This document shows positions 14,800 to 19,964 of a stretch of 19,964 nt of DNA, in pieces; positions within the stretch are counted from its first letter, which is position 1, and each line of letters begins with the position of its first letter. Both the position numbers and the translations under genes were made by a program. Below the pieces are notes generated by a model. That model did no database searches. It saw only the letters and a program-made list of their open reading frames with translations, and had not been told where the DNA came from. This stretch comes from Actinomycetota bacterium (GTDB taxonomy: Bacteria; Actinomycetota; Humimicrobiia; Humimicrobiales; Humimicrobiaceae), in assembly GCA_016783995.1 (NCBI GenBank), contig JADHVN010000012.1:1-19964 (forward strand), given 5' to 3'.

Positions 14800-16005
14800 A
14801 TGTTAAAGAAAAGGGAATTCTTATTTACTTCAGAATCAGTTACCGAAGGTCACCCGGACAAGATGGCTGATCAAATTTCAGATGCAATTCTCGATGCTAT
14901 GATAGCTGATGATCCCAAATGCAGGACAGCCATCGAGACGTTGCTTAAAACAGGAATTGTAGTAGTGGCAGGTGAAGTTACTACTTCTACTTATGTAGAA
15001 ATTCCTGATATTGTTAGAGAAGTTATTAAAAATATTGGCTATACCAGGGCAAAATATGGTTTTGATTATGAAACCTGCGGTGTTATTTCTTCTATTGGGA
15101 AACAGTCTTCTAATATTGCCCAGGGTGTGAATAAAGCTTATGAAGCCAGAGTAGGAAATGGATATGAAAATGAATTTGATACTCAGGGTGCTGGAGACCA
15201 GGGAATGATGTTCGGTTATGCATGCAATGAAACAGAGGAGCTTATGCCCCTTCCTATTCAGATTGCCCATAAGCTGGCTCACCGGTTATCTGAGGTTAGA
15301 AAGGCAGGGATACTGCCATACCTGAGGCCTGACGGTAAAACGCAGGTAACAGTAAGATATGAAAATGACAGGCCGGTTTTAGTTGAAACAATTGTAATAG
15401 CTACTCAACATGCTCCAAATATTGACATAGAAGCACAGATAAAACCGGATATCAAAGAATTCGTAATAAAACCAATTGTCCCCCAGGAATATTTAAGCAA
15501 GGATTTAAAGTTATTTGTAAATCCAACCGGGGAATTTACTATTGGTGGTCCTATGGGTGATACGGGAGTTACCGGGAGGAAAATAATTGTAGATACCTAT
15601 GGTGGAATGGCAAGACATGGCGGAGGGTGTTTTTCAGGAAAGGATCCTTCTAAAGTTGATAGATCAGCTAGCTATGCGGCAAGATATGTTGCCAAAAATC
15701 TGGTGGCAAGCAGGGCTGCCGATAAGCTGGAAATAGAAGTGGCTTATGCCATAGGTGTTTCGCATCCGGTATCAGTTATGGTAGAAACATTTGGCACTGA
15801 AAAGGTAGATGTTAAAAAAATTGAAAAGGCAGTAAAAGAAATATTTGACTTAAGACCGGCGGCGATTATTAAAAACTTGAATTTACTCAGGCCAATTTAT
15901 AGAAAGACCGCTGCTTATGGTCATTTCGGGAGGCATGACAGAGATTTCACCTGGGAAAAACTGGATAAAGTTGATGAAATTAAAAGTTTTCTGGGTCTTA
16001 AATAA
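14800..16005 (+). CDS. metK: S-adenosylmethionine synthase
   Basis: Makes SAM from methionine and ATP as a cytoplasmic, usually tetrameric, enzyme. It has 401 residues from ATG 14800. Motifs are [16 protein letters not shown] (17-32) for ATP and metal, [12 protein letters not shown] in the middle, and the second signature [19 protein letters not shown] with the P-loop-like SGKD. Cys replaces the commoner Ala in GGGAFSGKD; this seems a tolerated change. Its position between coaBC and priA is the actinobacterial arrangement. The 20-nt gap to coaBC leaves no room for a SAM riboswitch. Confidence 0.96.
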   Translation: MLKKREFLFTSESVTEGHPDKMADQISDAILDAMIADDPKCRTAIETLLKTGIVVVAGEVTTSTYVEIPDIVREVIKNIGYTRAKYGFDYETCGVISSIGKQSSNIAQGVNKAYEARVGNGYENEFDTQGAGDQGMMFGYACNETEELMPLPIQIAHKLAHRLSEVRKAGILPYLRPDGKTQVTVRYENDRPVLVETIVIATQHAPNIDIEAQIKPDIKEFVIKPIVPQEYLSKDLKLFVNPTGEFTIGGPMGDTGVTGRKIIVDTYGGMARHGGGCFSGKDPSKVDRSASYAARYVAKNLVASRAADKLEIEVAYAIGVSHPVSVMVETFGTEKVDVKKIEKAVKEIFDLRPAAIIKNLNLLRPIYRKTAAYGHFGRHDRDFTWEKLDKVDEIKSFLGLK

Positions 16006-16019
16006 TTATTGTGTTTTAA

Positions 16020-18284
16020 ATGGGTAGAAATAACAAATATGCAGAGGTTTATATAGATATAAAAGCCTTTGATATTGATCATGCTTTTGACTACAGGATA
16101 CCACCGGATTTATCTTCCGATATTGATATTGGCAGAATTGTTCAGGTTCCCTTCAAAAATAGAATTGAAGTTGGCTACATTGTAAAAATTAAAGATGAGT
16201 CAGAACTTAAAGACAGGGAAATAAAAGATATTTTAAAAATAGTAGAAAAGAGGCCTGTTTTTAACCCAGAGAGACTCGAGCTTATTAATTGGATTAGCGA
16301 GTATTATATTCAGCCGCCGGGAAGTGTTATTAAGTTTTTCCTGCCCCCCGGGGGAAAGTACAAGCAGGCGATTACCAGTCCCAGGGTTCAACTAAAATTT
16401 AAGGATTTCATAACTTTAAACCGGAACAGATATAATCAGCTAAAAGATAAGATAAACTGGAAAAGAAATTCTTCACAAAAAAAAATAATTGATTATTTAA
16501 TTTCAGGCGGTGAAGTTTTAAAAGAAAAACTGGTAAAAGATACCGGCTCAAGCTACTCGAGCCTGGCAAGTCTTGCAGATAAAAATATTATATCCATAGT
16601 TAAAAAAAGACAAAAAAGGGATTTTAGATACGAATACCGGCCTGGTAAAGATTTAAATAAAAAAAAGATAATTTTAAACTCCTATCAAAAAAATGCTCTG
16701 CGCAGTATAGATAATGCCATACAGAAAAACATTTTTCACAAATTTCTGATTGAAGGCGTAACAGGCAGTGGAAAGACCGATATTTATATAGCTGCGTGCA
16801 GGAAAGTTATAGAGAAGAAAAAAAGAGCGCTCATTCTTACACCTGAAATTTCCTTAATTCCCCAGCTATTTTCAAGATTTGAATCCGAGTTGGGATCCAG
16901 GGTCTGTGTGTATCATTCTAATATGAATGAAGCGGAAAGATATGAAAGATGGCTTGGTATATGGGAAAATGAGTTTGACGTAATAATAGGGACAAGATCT
17001 TCAATTTTTACTCCTATAGGTAACCTGGGCATGATAATACTGGATGAGGAGCATGACCCATCCTATAAGGAAGGGACAAGGGTAAGATATAATACACAGG
17101 ATGTGGCAATAAAACTGGGGGAAATACTGAATATTCCTGTGGTTATGGGAAGTGCGACTCCTAATATTGTTACCAGGTACAGAGCAGAAAAAGAAAATGA
17201 TTTTACACTTCTAAAGATTCCGGTTAAAGCCCAGAGCAGCAGTCCACTGGAAACGCAAGTAGTTGACTTAAAAAAAATAGACCGCTTGAAAGAAGATGTG
17301 GCTATAACCGCTAAATTATTTACTGCAATCAGGGAGGAATTAGAAAAAAATAATAAGGTAATCATTTTCTTAAATAGAAGGGGATACAGTAATTTTGTTA
17401 TATGCAATAAATGCGGCAGCGTGCCTAAATGTTCCGCCTGTGACCTTTCCTATAATTACCACAGTGATCGTAAAAAACTGGTATGCCATCATTGCGGCAG
17501 GGAGCAAAATTATACTGGAAGGTGCCTTGTTTGCGGCGCAGATAATATCTTTTTATACGGTACTGGAATTCAGAGGGTGCAGTCCAAGCTCCAGATGAGA
17601 TTTAAAAACACACCCATACTTAGAATGGATTCGGATATAACTGTAAAGAAGAAGTCACACCAGGAAATACTAAGCAAGTTTATTTCCCCTGGTGGGTCAA
17701 TCCTTATCGGCACTCAGATGGTAGCCAAAGGCCTGGATATTGAAGATGTAACACTTGTAGGAGTTATTAATTGTGATAGTATGCTGGGGCTTCCTGATTA
17801 TCATATGAATGAAAGAGTTTATCAGCTTATTACTCAGGTATCGGGAAGAGCTGGCAGGAAGAGAAAGAAGGGCAGGGTAATAATCCAGACCTATAATCCA
17901 GAAAGCAGTGTTATGAAGAACGTACTGGGAAATGATTATGAATCATTTTACCGCCAGGAACTGGCCAGCAGAAAAGAGCTTTGCTATCCTCCTTTTTCCA
18001 ATCTGATAAATATTATAATTTCAGGGAAAGAAGAAAATAAAGTAAAGAAAGATATAAAAGAATTATTTGCAGAAATAAGCAAAGAAAACAGAACTGGCAG
18101 CAACATACTGGGTCCTGCCCCTGCTCCTTTTTATAAAATAAATTTATTTTACAGATGGCATATAATAATAAAGTCTAAAAATATTGAATATTCAAATAAA
18201 ATATTGACTAAAATATTAAAGAGATTTAAAAAATTTGATGAAAATAAGATAATTATTGATGTAGATCCGGTATGGATATTGTAA
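16020..18284 (+). CDS. priA: Primosomal protein N' (replication restart helicase PriA)
   Basis: Recognises stalled forks and loads the replisome again. The 754-residue chain starts with the 3'-end-binding domain (YIDIKAFDIDHAFDYRIP). The helicase core follows: Walker A GVTGSGKT (246-253), DEEHD (342-346), GSATPN, GTQMVAKGLD and QVSGRAGR. Between the helicase lobes are eight zinc-binding cysteines: 462, 465, 471, 474, 489, 492, 502 and 505. All catalytic motifs are intact, unlike the reduced PriA of Mycobacterium. The ATG at 16020 is 14 nt after metK, with no strong ribosome site. Confidence 0.95.
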   Translation: MGRNNKYAEVYIDIKAFDIDHAFDYRIPPDLSSDIDIGRIVQVPFKNRIEVGYIVKIKDESELKDREIKDILKIVEKRPVFNPERLELINWISEYYIQPPGSVIKFFLPPGGKYKQAITSPRVQLKFKDFITLNRNRYNQLKDKINWKRNSSQKKIIDYLISGGEVLKEKLVKDTGSSYSSLASLADKNIISIVKKRQKRDFRYEYRPGKDLNKKKIILNSYQKNALRSIDNAIQKNIFHKFLIEGVTGSGKTDIYIAACRKVIEKKKRALILTPEISLIPQLFSRFESELGSRVCVYHSNMNEAERYERWLGIWENEFDVIIGTRSSIFTPIGNLGMIILDEEHDPSYKEGTRVRYNTQDVAIKLGEILNIPVVMGSATPNIVTRYRAEKENDFTLLKIPVKAQSSSPLETQVVDLKKIDRLKEDVAITAKLFTAIREELEKNNKVIIFLNRRGYSNFVICNKCGSVPKCSACDLSYNYHSDRKKLVCHHCGREQNYTGRCLVCGADNIFLYGTGIQRVQSKLQMRFKNTPILRMDSDITVKKKSHQEILSKFISPGGSILIGTQMVAKGLDIEDVTLVGVINCDSMLGLPDYHMNERVYQLITQVSGRAGRKRKKGRVIIQTYNPESSVMKNVLGNDYESFYRQELASRKELCYPPFSNLINIIISGKEENKVKKDIKELFAEISKENRTGSNILGPAPAPFYKINLFYRWHIIIKSKNIEYSNKILTKILKRFKKFDENKIIIDVDPVWIL

Positions 18285-18302
18285 ATTTGTGAAAGGTATA
18301 AG

Positions 18303-18800
18303 ATGTCAGTTAAAAAAATTAGAAAGATCGGGGATCCGGTTTTAAGGGAGAAAAGCAGAAGTGTGGAAAAAATAGACAGCAAGCTCCTGGAGCTCGTCAA
18401 AGATATGATAGATACATTAAATAACGAGGGTGGAGTAGGCCTGGCCGCTCCCCAAATAGGAATAACCAGAAGAGTAGTTATTGTTAATTTTGACGATAAG
18501 ATTCAGACATTTATAAATCCGGTGATCGAAGTTCTGGACAATAAAAAAATAGAGAGTGATGAGGGCTGCCTGAGTATATATTCCATAAAGGGTTTTTTCG
18601 TTAAAAGATTTCCCAGAGTTAAAGTAAAGGCAAAAGATCTAAAAGGCAATGATGTTACACTCATAGTTGAAGACCTGCTGGCGAGAATATTTCAGCATGA
18701 GATTGATCATCTGAACGGGATATTGTATATAGATCATCTTGACCGCAAATCAAAAAGTGAACTGCTCTCTAAGATTAATGAGATAAAACTAAATATTTAA
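18303..18800 (+). CDS. def: Peptide deformylase
   Basis: Removes the formyl group from the N-terminal methionine of new proteins. The 165-residue metalloenzyme has all three motifs: GVGLAAPQIG (44-53), EGCLS (87-91, Cys89 metal ligand) and QHEIDH (131-136, His132 and His136 ligands, Glu133 catalytic). The Pro that often follows EGCLS-(I/V) is Tyr here (SIYS). GAAAGG lies shortly before the ATG. It is paired with fmt, which adds the same formyl group to Met-tRNA. Confidence 0.95.
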   Translation: MSVKKIRKIGDPVLREKSRSVEKIDSKLLELVKDMIDTLNNEGGVGLAAPQIGITRRVVIVNFDDKIQTFINPVIEVLDNKKIESDEGCLSIYSIKGFFVKRFPRVKVKAKDLKGNDVTLIVEDLLARIFQHEIDHLNGILYIDHLDRKSKSELLSKINEIKLNI

Positions 18801-18805
18801 AAGTA

Positions 18806-18813
18806 AAAGGAGA
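18806..18813 (+). promoter_or_regulatory. Ribosome-binding site fixing the fmt TTG start
   Basis: AAAGGAGA lies 6 nt before TTG 18820, and the resulting protein starts at the family's usual N-terminus (KILFFGSSE). Confidence 0.8.
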
Positions 18814-18819
18814 CTTTAA

Positions 18820-19788
18820 TTGAAAATACTATTTTTTGGCTCTTCAGAAATCTCAGTTCCTTTTCTGGAAGAAATATATAAATCCCGGCATAGCATAACC
18901 TCAGTTGTAACTACTATTGATAAGCCGGCAGGAAGAGGAAGAAGGACTACCCTCAATATAGTAAAGAAAAAAGCCATTGAATTGGGGATTGACTTTATAC
19001 AGATTGAAAAGTTTGAAGATAATTTTTTTGATAATTTTGTAAAATTAGAATTTGATGTCGCGGTAGTAGTTTCTTTCGGAAAAATATTTCCTGAAAGGAT
19101 ATTTAAGCTTACTTCTTGCAGGTGGCTGAATGTGCACCCGTCACTGCTGCCCAGATATAGGGGTCCTACGCCTATTATAAGCGCCCTTTTGAATGGCGAT
19201 AAAGTCGGTGGTGTGAGTATAATCGAGGTAGTATATGAAGTGGATGCCGGCCGGATATATGCTCAGGTAAAGTTTGGAGTGGAGCAGGATGATAATAATG
19301 ATAGTCTTGAGCAGAAAGTAGTAAAATTTGGAAAACCCCTTCTGATGGCAGTACTTGACTTTATAGAAGATAAAAATATAAATCCCTACCCACAGGATGA
19401 GAAAAATGTAATCTATAGTTATAAGATTGCAAAAGAAGACTTAAAAATTAACTGGAATAGTAGCGCAGTGGAAATAGTTAATAAAGTTAGAGCTTTCAGT
19501 TCAAAACCCGGCGCTTATTGTCTCTGGAAAGGTTTGAGGATTAAAATCCTTAAGGCAGGTGTCTTAAGTGGAGCTGCGAGCAATGCACACCTGGATAAGC
19601 TTAAGTTTGGTGAAAATGAGAAAAATGGACTTGTAGTGGAAGCTGATAAAAAAACAGGTATTTTAGTTAGTTGTAATAAAAATGAAATGGTAAAAATTGA
19701 AAGACTGAAGCCCCAGGGTGGAAAAGTAATGTCTGCAGCGGATTTTATTAATGGATACAGACTGGAAGCCGGTGAGAATTTTGATTGA
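18820..19788 (+). CDS. fmt: Methionyl-tRNA formyltransferase
   Basis: Formylates initiator Met-tRNA with 10-formyl-tetrahydrofolate. The 322-residue chain opens with KILFFGSSEISVPFL. The catalytic triad appears as N104 and H106 in NVHPSLLPRYRGPTPI, and D142 in EVDAGRIYAQ. The tRNA-binding C-terminal domain (about 205 onward) has VNKVRAFSSKPGAYC and ends in RLKPQGGKVMSAADFINGYR. The start is TTG 18820. Its last 8 nt overlap the next gene. Confidence 0.95.
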   Translation: MKILFFGSSEISVPFLEEIYKSRHSITSVVTTIDKPAGRGRRTTLNIVKKKAIELGIDFIQIEKFEDNFFDNFVKLEFDVAVVVSFGKIFPERIFKLTSCRWLNVHPSLLPRYRGPTPIISALLNGDKVGGVSIIEVVYEVDAGRIYAQVKFGVEQDDNNDSLEQKVVKFGKPLLMAVLDFIEDKNINPYPQDEKNVIYSYKIAKEDLKINWNSSAVEIVNKVRAFSSKPGAYCLWKGLRIKILKAGVLSGAASNAHLDKLKFGENEKNGLVVEADKKTGILVSCNKNEMVKIERLKPQGGKVMSAADFINGYRLEAGENFD

Positions 19789-19964
19789 AAAAAGCAGTAG
19801 TGTCAATCCCCGCAGAATTACCCTTCTTATATTGAATGAATATTTCAAGAAAAAAAAATCTCTAAAAGACATAATAAACTTTTATTTTAAAAATTACAGG
19901 CTATCCGGGCTTGATAAGCGCTTTATTTTTAATATAGTTAAGGGCACAGTAAGGTATTATCTAA
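19781..19964 (+). CDS. rsmB: 16S rRNA (cytosine-967-C5)-methyltransferase RsmB, N-terminal part, cut by window end
   Basis: Only the first 61 codons are present. The residues NPRRITLLILNEYF and LDKRFIFNIVKGTVRYYL fit the NusB-like RNA-binding domain that opens RsmB (Sun/Fmu); the methyltransferase domain lies beyond the window. The TTG start at 19781 overlaps the fmt stop by 8 nt, and GGTGAG (19771-19776) in fmt lies 4 nt upstream. def-fmt-rsmB is a common bacterial order, which supports the call. A stand-alone NusB is the alternative, less likely in this place. Confidence 0.8.
   Translation, partial: MIEKSSSVNPRRITLLILNEYFKKKKSLKDIINFYFKNYRLSGLDKRFIFNIVKGTVRYYL

Overview
This is an ordinary but informative chromosomal stretch, all genes on the + strand. 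It suggests a low-GC member of the Actinomycetota (by eye roughly 35-40% GC overall, with local swings). The evidence is gene order plus one marker. A gene for an actinobacterial-type integration host factor (mihF) sits directly before gmk-rpoZ-coaBC-metK-priA-def-fmt-rsmB, and pyrR-pyrB-pyrC-carA-carB-pyrF lies upstream. As I recall it, this is the order in Mycobacterium, with extra genes between. Several traits look more like Firmicutes: a PyrR-type attenuator, a class 1B dihydroorotate dehydrogenase pair (pyrK-pyrD), and a PriA with intact helicase motifs. A deep-branching, low-GC actinobacterial lineage fits best, but I cannot place it further from sequence alone.

Layout. Bases 1-1210 hold the 3' part of a serpin gene whose start lies outside the window; its upstream reading frame looks like an exported, possibly lipid-anchored, protein. 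A strong intrinsic terminator follows. A promoter at 1305-1333 then drives a small RRM RNA-binding protein (1523-1891) through a leader of about 180 nt. From about 1940 to 2099 there is a PyrR-responsive attenuator. It precedes the nine-gene pyrimidine operon pyrR, pyrB, pyrC, carA, carB, pyrK, pyrD, pyrF, pyrE (2100-12322), which encodes the complete de novo route to UMP. Most junctions in it are overlaps or gaps of a few bases. A second strong promoter (12330-12358) lies before mihF and opens the second cluster: mihF, gmk, rpoZ, coaBC, metK, priA, def, fmt and the start of rsmB (cut by the window end). No terminator separates the two clusters, so read-through is possible.

How it works together. 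CarA/CarB make carbamoyl phosphate, PyrB and PyrC make dihydroorotate, PyrD/PyrK oxidise it to orotate (NAD-linked in this class), and PyrE and PyrF make UMP. PyrR is expected to sense UMP and close the operon by RNA binding. The second cluster covers nucleoid architecture, GMP kinase, an RNA polymerase subunit, CoA and SAM synthesis, replication restart, formyl-Met processing and 16S rRNA methylation.

I found no mobile element, CRISPR array, tRNA, rRNA or convincing undescribed system. The points most worth a second look are a near-copy of the PyrR-binding hairpin inside pyrR itself, the structured leader of the RRM gene, the serpin's long reactive loop, and the actinobacterial/Firmicutes mixture of traits. 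Non-ATG starts are unusually common (carA, pyrD, pyrF, fmt and rsmB use TTG, RRM uses GTG, coaBC probably TTG).
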